Shown in pieces: positions 7,546 to 16,365 of a stretch of DNA of 64,000 nt. The stretch is from Antrihabitans auranticaus (GTDB lineage Bacteria; Actinomycetota; Actinomycetes; Mycobacteriales; Mycobacteriaceae), in NCBI RefSeq assembly GCF_016481275.1, contig NZ_JAEMNW010000001.1, positions 1,643,450 through 1,707,449 on the forward strand. Reading direction: 5' to 3'. Position 1 is the first letter of the stretch; each line of letters begins with the position of its first letter. The notes under the pieces are model-generated. The model was given only the letters and a program-made list of their open reading frames with translations, made no database searches and had not been told where the DNA came from. A program made the translations under genes and the position numbers.

Positions 7546-8201
7546 GTCAGGAGTCGACGCAGACCGGTGAGACCGCGCCACGCCTGAGCGGCGACAAGGC
7601 AGTGGCAGACGCCGTCGAGCGTGCGCAGGTCACGGCGGTGCGCAATGTGCCGACGCTGCCAGACCTACCGATTCCCGCCGATACGGCAAATTTGCGTGAA
7701 GGCGTCGACCTCAACCCCGACCTGCTCGCCCTGCTTCCACTCGTGGGCGTGTGGCGCGGCGAGGGCGAGGGCAACGACCCTGATTCCGGCGACTATCCCT
7801 TCGGGCAGCAGATCGTCGTCTCGCACGACGGTGGTAGCTACCTGAACTGGGAATCGCGCTCGTGGAAGCTCGACGCCGAGGGTTCGTACGCGGGTCCGGA
7901 CCTGCGTGAATCCGGATTTTGGCGGGTAGCGGGCGAAGGCAAGGACGAAGTCGTCGAATTGCTGCTCACGCACAGTACCGGCGTTGTCGAACTCTTCTAC
8001 GGACACGCGCTGACGCAGGCGTCGTGGGAGCTGGCGACCGACGTCGTGATTCGCAGTCAGTCGGGCGCCGTGGTCGGCGGTGCGAAGCGGCTCTACGGGA
8101 TCATCGAGGGCGGCGACCTGGCCTATGTCGAGGAACGTGTCGACGCCGACGGCGAGCTGAAGCCGCGCCTTTCGGCGCGGCTTGCCCGCTACATCGGCTG
8201 A
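7542..8201 (+). CDS. Ferric nitrobindin-like protein (DUF1794/FABP-like)
   Basis: 219 residues. An N-terminal extension of about 60 residues precedes a ten-stranded beta barrel beginning [17 protein letters not shown], the nitrobindin GxWxGxG signature. The family fold binds heme or hydrophobic ligands. The C-terminal strand reads [14 protein letters not shown], where heme-binding nitrobindins have a His (P-H-L pattern), so the proximal heme ligand appears to be replaced by Arg, as in the Rv0813c-like branch. A non-heme hydrophobic ligand is therefore more likely. The GTG start overlaps the microprotein stop. Confidence 0.8.
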   Translation: MSQESTQTGETAPRLSGDKAVADAVERAQVTAVRNVPTLPDLPIPADTANLREGVDLNPDLLALLPLVGVWRGEGEGNDPDSGDYPFGQQIVVSHDGGSYLNWESRSWKLDAEGSYAGPDLRESGFWRVAGEGKDEVVELLLTHSTGVVELFYGHALTQASWELATDVVIRSQSGAVVGGAKRLYGIIEGGDLAYVEERVDADGELKPRLSARLARYIG

Positions 8202-8204
8202 CTC

Positions 8205-8996
8205 TCAGCCGTTTCTGAACGGGTTGAACGTCTTTCCGAGGAAGTACTGCAGCCGGAACGGAACCGGTCGCATGCTGTTCGAGACGATCTTGTTCACCGT
8301 CCCTGGAACACAGACCGGCCTGCCCTTCGAGACCGCGTCCCAGCCTTCACGAACGACGTCCTGCGGGTCCTGCCAGAGAATCCCCGGCAGCCGCGACGCG
8401 GAGCCGCGGGTGCCCATGACGTCGTGGAATTCGCTGTGCGTGAATCCGGGGCACAACGCGGTGACGTGGATGCCGTGGGGCTTCAACTCCATGTCGAGCG
8501 ATTGCGAAACGTTCAGCACGTAGCTCTTGATGCCGGTGTAGAGCAGGCTGGCCCCTGGCGGCGAGAACGCCGCGAGCGAGGACAGGTTGACGATGCGGCC
8601 CCAGCCACGTTCTTTCATCCCCGGCACTACGCGGTGCGCGAGTTCGGTGACGGCCGTGACCATCAACTGGATCTCGCCCGCAAGTGTTTCCCACGATGTT
8701 TCGGCGAACTTCGTCTTGCCCGAGAGCCCGGCATTGTTGATCAGCACATCGATCGTAATACCCTGTGCCGCAGCATGGTCGACGATCGCAGCTGGCGCAG
8801 CCGGGTCGGTGAGGTCGGCCGCGAAGGTGTCGCAGCGGATGCCGTACTCGTCACTCAATTCAGCGGCGAGTGCGTCGAGTCGATCCGCGCGGCGGGCGAC
8901 GAGTAGGAGTGAATATCCCTCGGCTGCAAGATGTCTCGCGAAGGTCGCGCCGATTCCGGCGGAGGCACCGGTGATCAAGGCAGTTCGATTGCTCAT
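8205..8996 (-). CDS. Short-chain dehydrogenase/reductase
   Basis: Classical SDR of 263 residues. NAD(P)-binding motif TGASAGIG at residues 9-16 (the ARRADR stretch after beta2 suggests NADP preference), NNAG at 87-90, catalytic Ser140 in VNLSSLAAF, and YTGIK with Tyr153 and Lys157. The C-terminus is extended and basic or hydrophobic (VPFRLQYFLGKTFNPF), possibly membrane-associating. Substrate unknown. It overlaps the upstream unknown gene by 4 bases (ATGA); both face away from a TetR gene and share twin operators with it, so the pair is probably repressed by that TetR. Confidence 0.85.
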   Translation of the reverse strand: MSNRTALITGASAGIGATFARHLAAEGYSLLLVARRADRLDALAAELSDEYGIRCDTFAADLTDPAAPAAIVDHAAAQGITIDVLINNAGLSGKTKFAETSWETLAGEIQLMVTAVTELAHRVVPGMKERGWGRIVNLSSLAAFSPPGASLLYTGIKSYVLNVSQSLDMELKPHGIHVTALCPGFTHSEFHDVMGTRGSASRLPGILWQDPQDVVREGWDAVSKGRPVCVPGTVNKIVSNSMRPVPFRLQYFLGKTFNPFRNG

Positions 8997-9571
8997 CGAC
9001 GGTCTCCTTCGAGTGCGGGGATTTCACGCGGGCTGACGACGAAACCGCTTCTACGCCTTCCGATGTCCCCGCGATATGCGGCACCTGTCGCTTCCAGGAG
9101 AAACGGCAGTGGCTTTGCCCGCTGGCCGTCTGTGAATCCCCACGTCCCGATTCCCAGGTAGACACCCGGCGAGACCCGACGGACCTCGTCGACCATGTGA
9201 ATGTCGCCGCACAGCGAGTGGAACGCGCCGTAGATCAGGTGGTACGCGGGCAGGCCGTCGAAACGCGACGGTGCGATGCGAGTGATCATCGGATAGCGCT
9301 GCACGACCCTGCCGAACTGCCGGAAAGTGTTGTAGCCACGCCCCGATTCAGCGTCGACGGGCCGGAACGCCTTGGCCAACCAAGGCAACAGCGGATTTCC
9401 GACGCTGAACAGCCCTGCAACGGTCGCCAAGAGGTCTGGCTGAGTGAGGAGTCGAGCCGCGTACTCACCGTCCATTTCCTCGATCGGAGGACATTCCAAC
9501 GTCGCGAACAGTGCGACGAGTTCAGCGGTGGGCAACCGATCTGTATCGACTGCCAGTTTGTCTGACGCCAT
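8993..9571 (-). CDS. Hypothetical protein, TetR-controlled, co-translated with SDR
   Basis: 192 residues with no domain I recognise and no signal peptide. Visible features: an acidic N-terminal third (LVALFATLECPPIEEMDGEY), a middle stretch NPLLPWLAKAFRPVDAESGRGYNTF, and a C-terminal beta-rich part with VSPGVYLGIGTWGFTDGQRAKPLPFLLE. Similar hypothetical proteins occur with short-chain dehydrogenases in mycolate actinobacteria, so a lipid or steroid-like small-molecule link is possible. It is the first gene of a two-gene unit and overlaps the SDR start by ATGA. Confidence 0.7.
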   Translation of the reverse strand: MASDKLAVDTDRLPTAELVALFATLECPPIEEMDGEYAARLLTQPDLLATVAGLFSVGNPLLPWLAKAFRPVDAESGRGYNTFRQFGRVVQRYPMITRIAPSRFDGLPAYHLIYGAFHSLCGDIHMVDEVRRVSPGVYLGIGTWGFTDGQRAKPLPFLLEATGAAYRGDIGRRRSGFVVSPREIPALEGDRR

Positions 9572-9583
9572 TCGGATCTCCTT

Positions 9584-9600
9584 CTTGAATGCTGTTCAAG
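9584..9600. promoter_or_regulatory. TetR operator copy 1
   Basis: CTTGAATGCTGTTCAAG, a dyad with CTTGAA/TTCAAG arms, lies between the divergent TetR and SDR-unit genes. It includes a possible -35 (TTGAAT) for the TetR gene, paired at 17 bases with TAACGT at 9608-9613. Confidence 0.7.
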
Positions 9601-9616
9601 ATGAACCTAACGTATT

Positions 9617-9633
9617 CTTGATCGGCATTCAAG
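9617..9633. promoter_or_regulatory. TetR operator copy 2
   Basis: CTTGATCGGCATTCAAG; read on the other strand it is CTTGAATGCCGATCAAG, matching copy 1 at 15 of 17 positions. The centres are 33 bases apart, three helical turns. It covers a possible -35 (TTGAAT) of the minus-strand unit. Confidence 0.7.
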
Positions 9634-9661
9634 ATAGGATTCGCAAAAGCCGAGGGGAAGA

Positions 9662-10213
9662 GTGCCCAGAAACAAGCGTCCACAGGACCGCGAAGAGAAA
9701 CGCGACGAAATAGTCGCGGTCGCTCGGCGTCTGTTCATCGACGAGGGCTACGAAGTGACGCCCATGGGCCGGATCGCGGCGGGCGCGGAGATCGCCCCGA
9801 ACACGATTTACTGGTACTTCCGCGACAAGGACGACGTCCTCCTCGCGGTGCTCGACGAGGTCCTCGCCGAGGCGACGAGAGAGTTCTTGGCCCAGCCGCC
9901 GGCAGACCTCGCCGACCGCCTGCTGTGGCTGGTCGACCGACTCGAGTCGGTGAGCAAATTGATCAGCACGGTGCATTCGCGCGTGGCGCTGTCCGATGCC
10001 GTCAGCACCTGGCACGACTTCTTCCACACGTCGAGCGAGGCACTGCTGCGAGTTGAGCTGAGCAGTGCCGGTGTGGGCGGAGAGGACGTCGACGACGTCG
10101 TGAAGGTTTGGGTCTTCGCCATCGAGGGCCTGTTGATGCACGGCCTCGACGCGGATCGGAAACGCTCCATCTGCCGGACCCTCGTGCGTCAACTCGAACG
10201 GATCCAGACGTAG
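9662..10213 (+). CDS. TetR/AcrR-family repressor
   Basis: 183 residues. The N-terminal helix-turn-helix (about 12-60) has IVAVARRLFIDEGYEVTPMGRIA and APNTIYWYFRDKDDVLLAVL. The ligand domain is family-generic. It starts at GTG with GAGGGG upstream. It is divergent from the unknown/SDR pair, and the 90-base intergenic region carries two near-identical dyads, so autoregulation and control of the pair are likely. Ligand unknown. Confidence 0.88.
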   Translation: MPRNKRPQDREEKRDEIVAVARRLFIDEGYEVTPMGRIAAGAEIAPNTIYWYFRDKDDVLLAVLDEVLAEATREFLAQPPADLADRLLWLVDRLESVSKLISTVHSRVALSDAVSTWHDFFHTSSEALLRVELSSAGVGGEDVDDVVKVWVFAIEGLLMHGLDADRKRSICRTLVRQLERIQT

Positions 10214-10216
10214 AGC

Positions 10217-10298
10217 GGCCCCCGAACCGTACCGATGCAAACGAACTACAAGTCGTCGGCACAGGTCCCGGTCGGACTAGACCGGGGGCTCGGGGGCC
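10217..10298. terminator. Candidate bidirectional terminator between TetR and cydC
   Basis: An outer arm pair GGCCCCCGA (10217-10225) and TCGGGGGCC (10290-10298) encloses an inner hairpin CCCGGTC (10267-10273)/GACCGGG (10280-10286). The genes on either side converge. There is no clear U-tract, so function is inferred from position and pairing only. Confidence 0.45.
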
Positions 10299-10384
10299 GG
10301 GTAGCTGCCTGGGATTCGCGAGCCGCTCGCGCGGTTGTAGAACCCGTCAGCGGTAGCGGCTAGCTGGCAGCCACCTCACGCGTC

Positions 10385-12121
10385 CTAAAATTTACCAACT
10401 TCAGACCACCTCCTTCCTCGTGTACCGACGAAGGTACGTGGATTTTCGGGGTCCGGCAACGTATTTTCGCGCAGCGCGGAATCGAAGCAAACGACCTGGT
10501 CAGCGCCATGATCAACAGGCAGCTGATGGGTGATGACCACAACCGACCGCCGCGGATCGACCAGACCGGAACGACGGTTCAGCAGCGCACGCAGCAGATC
10601 GGCTCCGCCGGTGTCGTCGAGATGCTCGGTCGGCTCGTCGAGTAGCAGGATCTCGGCGGGAGAGACGATCGCGCGGGCCAGCAAAATCCGGCGACGCTGA
10701 CCACCTGACACCGCCCGATCGCCACCGGTGAGCACCGTATCGACGCCGTCTGCCAGACCGTCGAGCCAGTCCCCCAACCCAACCGCGCGCAACGCCTCGT
10801 CCGCCTCCGCCCGACCCAGATCTCCGCGCGCGACGCGTAGGTTTTCGAGGAGCGACGTATCGAAGATGTGTGCGTCTTCGGCGAAATAGGTGATTCGGCG
10901 GCGGACATCGCCCGGATCCCAGTCACTGATCGGAATACCGTTCACTGTGACCTGACCGCCGACCGGCTCGAGCAGCCCCGCAAGCGTCATGAGGAACGTC
11001 GATTTACCGGATCCGCTGGAGCCGACGACGGCGGTCCGCGATCCGATTGCGAGGTTCAGTCGAACCGGTGCGGTCGCCTTGCCACCAGGCCACCCGGAGA
11101 CGAGGTCCGAGCAGCGGACTTCCATGGTGGTGGGCAGAGGCGCGCCCGAGGACGCGCTGGGATCGCCCGCGAGGTCGAGCAAGCTGACGATCCGAGTAGC
11201 CGCGACGCGGGCCTGCGTGAGCGCGGTGAGCGCTTGCGGCAGCGGTGCTACCGCCTCGAAGGACGCGAGCGGCAGCAGCACCAGAATCGCGAGCGCCATC
11301 GGACTCATGTCGCCCGACCCGTAGCGCAGGATTCCGATCACGAGCGTCCCGACTATCGACGCACCCATCGCCAGCGGCATAGTGGCTGCGGCGATCGCCG
11401 AATGCAATGCCGCACGGTCGGTTGCGACGGTCGCGCGGGTGTTGGCGTGCTTTGCCGCGCCCACAATGTCGTCGAGCCGACCCGCGACGCGCAGTTCTGC
11501 CGCGTGATCGAGCGCGGTTACCGCTTGCTCGGTGTATTCGGCCCGCGCAGACATCCCGGCCGTTTCCGCCAGGCGGGCTGCACGCGCTGCGACGAGAGGT
11601 GCGATGACGCCGGCGGCGACGAGCGACGTCGCGAGAATGATTGCGGCCGTGAGCGAGATCGTGCCCAGGAGAACGACCGCCGCTGCCCCCAGCACAGCGG
11701 CGATCGCAATCGGGACGATGGCGCGGACCACCACGGCAGCGACGGTGTCGACGTCGGCGCCGGTCCGGTTACGTACATCGCCGCGGCGCAAGCCCGTAAC
11801 GGCGGCTGGGTCGCCACTTGCCAGCCGCTTGTACAAGGCACTGCGAGCGGCCGTAGTCGCACGAAAGGCCGTGTCGTGGCTCGCGAGCCGTTCCAGGTAG
11901 CGGAACAATCCGCGAGAGATACCCAGTGCCCGAACGCAGACCACCGCTACGGACAACTCCAGCACCGGCGGCATTCCCCATGCCCGCGCGATCAGCCAGG
12001 CCGCGACGGCAGCGAGCGCCAGTCCACTTCCGAGGCCAACCACGCCGGCCGCCACAGCGGCTACGACTCGCGACGGCTTCAACTCGAGCAGGGCCAGCGC
12101 TCTGCGGAGCGGGCTATTCAT
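10385..12121 (-). CDS. cydC: Thiol reductant ABC exporter subunit CydC
   Basis: Half of the CydDC ABC exporter, needed to assemble cytochrome bd, thought to export cysteine/glutathione-type reductants. 578 residues: six-helix membrane domain (about 20-310) and ATPase domain with Walker A GSSGSGKST (about residue 365), signature AVSGGQRRRILLARA and Walker B ILLLDEPTEHLD. The ATG overlaps the 3' end of cydD by 8 bases. It ends the cydABDC unit in the mycobacterial order. Actinobacteria lack glutathione, so the physiological substrate may be cysteine or another thiol (inference). Confidence 0.92.
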   Translation of the reverse strand: MNSPLRRALALLELKPSRVVAAVAAGVVGLGSGLALAAVAAWLIARAWGMPPVLELSVAVVCVRALGISRGLFRYLERLASHDTAFRATTAARSALYKRLASGDPAAVTGLRRGDVRNRTGADVDTVAAVVVRAIVPIAIAAVLGAAAVVLLGTISLTAAIILATSLVAAGVIAPLVAARAARLAETAGMSARAEYTEQAVTALDHAAELRVAGRLDDIVGAAKHANTRATVATDRAALHSAIAAATMPLAMGASIVGTLVIGILRYGSGDMSPMALAILVLLPLASFEAVAPLPQALTALTQARVAATRIVSLLDLAGDPSASSGAPLPTTMEVRCSDLVSGWPGGKATAPVRLNLAIGSRTAVVGSSGSGKSTFLMTLAGLLEPVGGQVTVNGIPISDWDPGDVRRRITYFAEDAHIFDTSLLENLRVARGDLGRAEADEALRAVGLGDWLDGLADGVDTVLTGGDRAVSGGQRRRILLARAIVSPAEILLLDEPTEHLDDTGGADLLRALLNRRSGLVDPRRSVVVITHQLPVDHGADQVVCFDSALRENTLPDPENPRTFVGTRGRRWSEVGKF

Positions 12122-13796
12122 CGTCGCCTCCTACCGTCACGACGACGTCGGCAGCTGCAAGGACGCTGGGACGATGGCCGACGATAACCACCGTCGCACC
12201 GCGGTCAGCGTACGAAATCAGCGAACTCAGCACTGCTGCTTCACTTTCGGCGTCCAGATGCGCGGTCGGCTCGTCGAGGAGAAGAATCGGCTTCCCGCCG
12301 ACCAGCACTCTGGTCAGCGCTAGACGCTGCCGCTGACCGAGAGACAGTCCGGCGCCACCGGTGCCGACCACCGTGTCCCAGCCCTCGGGCAACTCGGCCA
12401 GTACCTGATCCAATCCTGTTGCCGCACAGGCATTATCTAGAATCTGCGAGACTGCACCCACGGGACCGGACAGCTCGAGGTTCTCGCGCAGGGTGCCCGG
12501 GATCAGGACCGGTCGCTGCGGCAGCCATGCGACCCGCTCCCACCACCATTCCGGGTCGATCGCACCGATGTCGGTTCCGTCGATGGCCACCCGTCCCGTG
12601 GTGGGTTCCGCCAGCCCGAGAACCGCCTGCAGCACAGACGATTTGCCGGCGCCGTTCGGACCGGTCAGCACGGTGACCAGGCCCGGTCGAAACACTGCAC
12701 TGAAGTTTCTCGGCGCCAAACGGTCTCGCGCGATCATGCCCAGACCGGAGACGTCGATCACGCCATTACAGCGACGTGGCCGACCGTACGTACCGCGTGC
12801 GCCCCCGCGCGACGCATCGAGAACCTCGAAGACCTTGTCTGCAGCCGTCATTCCATCCTCCGCAGCGTGAAACCGCTCGCCAAGAGACCGAAACGGTTGG
12901 TACACCTCGGGCGCGAGAATCAACACGACGATTCCCGCAGTCAATGCCATTTCACCGAACACGAGCCGCAAGCCGATACTCACGGCGATCAGAGCCACGC
13001 ACAGCGTCGCGAGCAGTTCGAGCACGAGCGCCGACAGAAACGCAATACGCAACGCGGACATCGCGGTTCGCCGATGCGCCTCCCCCAGCTCGCGAACCCG
13101 ATCGGCCGGTCCGTGTTGGCGACCGAGGGCACGCAAAGTCGGTAGCCCCGCCAGGAGGTCGAGCAGCTGAGCCGACTGCATACTCATCGTCCGCAGCGTG
13201 GTGTTGGCCTTGCCCTTGGTGAGCAACCCGATCAGGATCATGAACGCCGGGATCAGCGGCAACGTCACCAACACGATTCCGGCGGAGATCAGATCCTGGC
13301 CGGCGATCACGACCAGGACGGTCGGCGGGACGATCGCAGCCAGGAAGAGCGCAGGCACGTATCCGGCGAGGTAGGCGCGCAGATCCGCGACACCGCGGGT
13401 GATGACCTGGGTCAGTTCCGCACTGCGCGAGTCGAGTTCGCGGGTCGGCAACCTGGTCGCAGCCGTGAGCGCCTCGTTCTCCAACTCTGCGACGATCTGT
13501 GCAGCGGAGCGATGGCCGAAGCGTGCCTGTAACCACGTCGCTCCGATGCGGACCACCAGCGCAAGTCCGAGGACGATCAGCTCGACAGACCACGACCCGA
13601 GCGATCGCCGCGCGGGATCGGTGATCACGCCGCCCAGGATCGAGCCGATCATCAACGCAGACAGAATGATCGATGCCGTGATCGTCAGCGACAGACCGAT
13701 CGTGAGAACGAGGTACTTTCGGGCCGTCCGAGAACAGCGCCAGAGTCGTGGGTCTATCGGACGCTTCCTGCGCGGCGTATCGAGTGCGGTGGCCAT
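12114..13796 (-). CDS. cydD: Thiol reductant ABC exporter subunit CydD
   Basis: Partner of CydC in the inner-membrane thiol exporter. From the ATG at 13796 (MATALDTPRRKR), one base after the cydB stop, the protein has 560 residues; a longer in-frame reading would overlap cydB and has no family support. Membrane domain about 25-320, then the ATPase with Walker A GPNGAGKSS (about 379), signature LSLGQRQRLALTR and Walker B ILLLDEPTAHLD. It lies between cydB and cydC with overlaps, so it is certainly co-transcribed. Confidence 0.92.
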   Translation of the reverse strand: MATALDTPRRKRPIDPRLWRCSRTARKYLVLTIGLSLTITASIILSALMIGSILGGVITDPARRSLGSWSVELIVLGLALVVRIGATWLQARFGHRSAAQIVAELENEALTAATRLPTRELDSRSAELTQVITRGVADLRAYLAGYVPALFLAAIVPPTVLVVIAGQDLISAGIVLVTLPLIPAFMILIGLLTKGKANTTLRTMSMQSAQLLDLLAGLPTLRALGRQHGPADRVRELGEAHRRTAMSALRIAFLSALVLELLATLCVALIAVSIGLRLVFGEMALTAGIVVLILAPEVYQPFRSLGERFHAAEDGMTAADKVFEVLDASRGGARGTYGRPRRCNGVIDVSGLGMIARDRLAPRNFSAVFRPGLVTVLTGPNGAGKSSVLQAVLGLAEPTTGRVAIDGTDIGAIDPEWWWERVAWLPQRPVLIPGTLRENLELSGPVGAVSQILDNACAATGLDQVLAELPEGWDTVVGTGGAGLSLGQRQRLALTRVLVGGKPILLLDEPTAHLDAESEAAVLSSLISYADRGATVVIVGHRPSVLAAADVVVTVGGDDE

Positions 13797-13797
13797 G

Positions 13798-14820
13798 TCA
13801 ACGCCGCCGCGCCGCGAGCCCGATCGACGGCGGAATCTGGGCCGTCGAAATACGTTGCCGGAAGACCCAATACGTCCAGGCCTGGTAGAGCACGACAACC
13901 GGAGCCGTGAACGCCGCCGCCCAGCTCAGCACCGTCAGGGTGTAGTGGCTCGACGACGCGGTGTGGATTGTCATGCTGAGTTCTGCACCCAGAGTCGAAG
14001 GCAGCACATTCGGGAAGAGCGACCCGAACAGCACGACGAACGTACCTACAACCGCAAGAGACGTTGCGCCGAAAGCCCAACCCTCACGGCGCGAGCGAGT
14101 CAGCAGAACTACCCCGGCCAATGCGGCTACGACAGCCCCCACCACTAGCCACGTCCACGACTTGCCGTACGCAACCTGGGTCCACAGGACGAACGCCGCT
14201 GCCACGAGACCGGCTGGAACTGCCAGTCGCGCAGCGAGTTTCCCGGCATCGACCTGAACGTCGTCTGCCGTCTTCAAAGCGACGAACACCGCGCCGTGCA
14301 GAAAGAAGAGCATTGCGGTGGTTGCTCCACCGAGCAGGGCGTACGGATTGAGCACGTCCAAGAAGCCCGAGGTGATCTGCTTGTCGGCGTCGAGAGCAAC
14401 ACCGCGCACGATGTTCGCGAAGAGCACGCCCCACAACACCGCCGGCACCCACGAGCCCGCCATGATGGCGAGGTCACAACGCTTGCGCCACAACGGATCA
14501 TCCAGCTTGCCGCGCCACTCGATGGCGCACACCCGCAGGATCAGCGTCACGAGGATGAGCAGTAGCGGCAGGTAGAAGCCCGAGAACACCGTCGCGTACC
14601 ACTCCGGAAATGCCGCGAACATCGCCCCGACCGCCGTGATGACCCAGACCTCGTTGCCATCCCAGACGGGTCCGATCGTGTTGAGCAGCACGCGCCGTCG
14701 TGTATCCGTGCGACCGAGGACCGGGAAAGCCATCCCGACCCCGAAGTCGAATCCTTCGAGCAGGAAGTAGCCGACGAACAGGACGGCAATGACGACGAAC
14801 CACATCTCGTGCATTCCCAT
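13798..14820 (-). CDS. cydB: Cytochrome bd quinol oxidase subunit II
   Basis: Inner-membrane subunit of the high-affinity quinol oxidase. 340 residues, eight to nine helices, with the family motif GPVWDGNEVWVITA near residue 50 and LLEGFDFGVGM in helix 1. Slightly shorter than the E. coli protein but normal for actinobacteria. It starts 9 bases after the cydA stop (MGMHEMWF; the second Met is an alternative). Confidence 0.95.
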   Translation of the reverse strand: MGMHEMWFVVIAVLFVGYFLLEGFDFGVGMAFPVLGRTDTRRRVLLNTIGPVWDGNEVWVITAVGAMFAAFPEWYATVFSGFYLPLLLILVTLILRVCAIEWRGKLDDPLWRKRCDLAIMAGSWVPAVLWGVLFANIVRGVALDADKQITSGFLDVLNPYALLGGATTAMLFFLHGAVFVALKTADDVQVDAGKLAARLAVPAGLVAAAFVLWTQVAYGKSWTWLVVGAVVAALAGVVLLTRSRREGWAFGATSLAVVGTFVVLFGSLFPNVLPSTLGAELSMTIHTASSSHYTLTVLSWAAAFTAPVVVLYQAWTYWVFRQRISTAQIPPSIGLAARRR

Positions 14821-14828
14821 GACGACTC

Positions 14829-16283
14829 CTAGTACGCGAACGAAAGTTGTTTGGGCGCATCGCTGTCATCGTCATCGTGCGCGTGCGGATGGGTATCGTG
14901 CTCCAACGGTCCGGCGACCACATACCGCCTGATCAGGTTGAACCAGACCAGGGCAAGGCCGGCATACACGAGCGTGAATACGACCAGCGAGATCACCACT
15001 GTCGACGCCGGATGGTCCGACACACCTTGCGAGACCGTCAGCCGAATCTGGTCCACACCAGTCGGATTGGGCGCTACCACCCATGGCTGTCTACCCATCT
15101 CCGTGAACACCCAGCCCGCGCTGTTCGCGAGGAACGGCGTCGGAATCGCGGCAAGCGAGAGCCACCCGAACCACCGCTGGTGCGGCACCCGGCCACCCCG
15201 AGTCACCCACAGGCCCGCGAGCGCGAGCAGCGCAGAGCCGGCCGCGAGGGTGATCATCATGCGGAAGGCCCAATACGTGACGAACAGGTTCGGCCGGTAG
15301 TCACCCGGGCCGTACTTCTCGACGTACTCTTCCTGCAGGTCGACGACGCCCTTGAGGTCGACGCCGGTGAACTGGCCCTTGGCGAGGAACGACAGGACAC
15401 CCGGCACCTCGATGAGGTGCACGACGCTGTCGCAGTTGTTGTGTGTGCCGACGGTCAGCACCGAGAAATCGGGATCGGTCGCGCTGTGGCACAACGATTC
15501 CGCGGATGCCATCTTCATCGGTTGCTGCTCGAACATCAGCTTGCCCTGCACGTCGCCGGTGTAGACCAGCGCCGCACCCGAAACGATGATCACGCCCATG
15601 GCGAGTCGCGCGACGGGCCTGAACATGCGCGCGCCGTCGCCGTCCTCGTGTTTCAAGCCCCGCACCATCCACCATCCGGCCACGCCGGCAACGAACGTCC
15701 CAGCGGTCAGGAACGCGCCCGCGACAGCGTGCGGGAACGCCGCAAGCGCAGTGTTGTTGGTCAGCAGCTCCCAGATACTCGTGAGCTCGGCGCGGCCGGT
15801 CTCGGGGTTGAAGCGGGCACCGACCGGATGCTGCATGAACGAGTTGGCCGCGATGATGAAGTACGCAGACGCGTTGACACCGATGGCAACCAGCCAAATC
15901 GTCGCAAGGTGGACAAGCTTCGGAAGCCTGCCCCAGCCGAAGATCCACAGGCCGAGGAACGTCGATTCCAGGAAGAAGGCGACGAGGCCCTCGAGTGCGA
16001 GCGGCGCGCCGAAGACGTCGCCGACAAACCGCGAGTACTCGCTCCAGTTCATGCCGAACTGGAACTCCTGCACGATGCCCGTCGCGACTCCGAGGGCGAA
16101 GTTGATCAGGAAGAGCTTGCCGAAGAATTTCGTGAGTCGGTACCACTGGTCGTTGCCCGTGACGACCCACACCGTCTGCATGACGGCAATGAGCGGCGCA
16201 AGTCCGATCGTCAGGGGAACGAAGATGAAGTGGTAGACGGTCGTGATCCCGAACTGCCATCTCGAGATGTCCAAGGCATCCAT
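14829..16283 (-). CDS. cydA: Cytochrome bd quinol oxidase subunit I
   Basis: Heme-bearing catalytic subunit: oxidises menaquinol and reduces oxygen to water with heme b558, b595 and d. Start taken at the ATG at 16283 (MDALDISRWQFG), preceded by GGGAG at 5 bases; the ATG five codons upstream has no ribosome site. That gives 484 residues. Heme ligands visible: the His in TTVYHFIFVP, the His in AAFPHAVAGAF and the Met in YWAFRMMITL; GWVFTEMGRQPWVV is the quinol-site/heme d signature. The His-rich tail (HDTHPHAHDDDD) is common in actinobacteria. Upstream dyads point to repression or activation at this promoter. Confidence 0.96.
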   Translation of the reverse strand: MDALDISRWQFGITTVYHFIFVPLTIGLAPLIAVMQTVWVVTGNDQWYRLTKFFGKLFLINFALGVATGIVQEFQFGMNWSEYSRFVGDVFGAPLALEGLVAFFLESTFLGLWIFGWGRLPKLVHLATIWLVAIGVNASAYFIIAANSFMQHPVGARFNPETGRAELTSIWELLTNNTALAAFPHAVAGAFLTAGTFVAGVAGWWMVRGLKHEDGDGARMFRPVARLAMGVIIVSGAALVYTGDVQGKLMFEQQPMKMASAESLCHSATDPDFSVLTVGTHNNCDSVVHLIEVPGVLSFLAKGQFTGVDLKGVVDLQEEYVEKYGPGDYRPNLFVTYWAFRMMITLAAGSALLALAGLWVTRGGRVPHQRWFGWLSLAAIPTPFLANSAGWVFTEMGRQPWVVAPNPTGVDQIRLTVSQGVSDHPASTVVISLVVFTLVYAGLALVWFNLIRRYVVAGPLEHDTHPHAHDDDDSDAPKQLSFAY

Positions 16284-16300
16284 GCCTGCTCCCGCCATCG

Positions 16301-16335
16301 TCTACTACAGCTTGCGTACTACTGACTGTAGTAGA
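16301..16335 (-). promoter_or_regulatory. cydA operator region with GTAGTA dyads
   Basis: A perfect 10-base inverted repeat TCTACTACAG (16301-16310) and CTGTAGTAGA (16326-16335) brackets a third, similar half-site GTACTACTG (16315-16323). Read on the minus strand the region also holds TACTAC-N5-GTAGTA. It lies just upstream of the cydA start. GTAGTA/TACTAC arms resemble BlaI/MecI-type operators; the regulator is not in the window. Confidence 0.6.
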
Positions 16336-16365
16336 TATTGAAACCTGCGGGAACCCTTTCGTGCG

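Noticed and set aside
10868..12187. Plus-strand ORF of 439 codons opposite cydC
   Set aside because: Arg-rich antisense shadow of an intact ABC subunit.
14847..16325. Long plus-strand ORF of 492 codons opposite cydA
   Set aside because: It is the antisense of a strongly conserved heme oxidase, has an Arg/Glu-rich composition with no domain, and results from high GC content.
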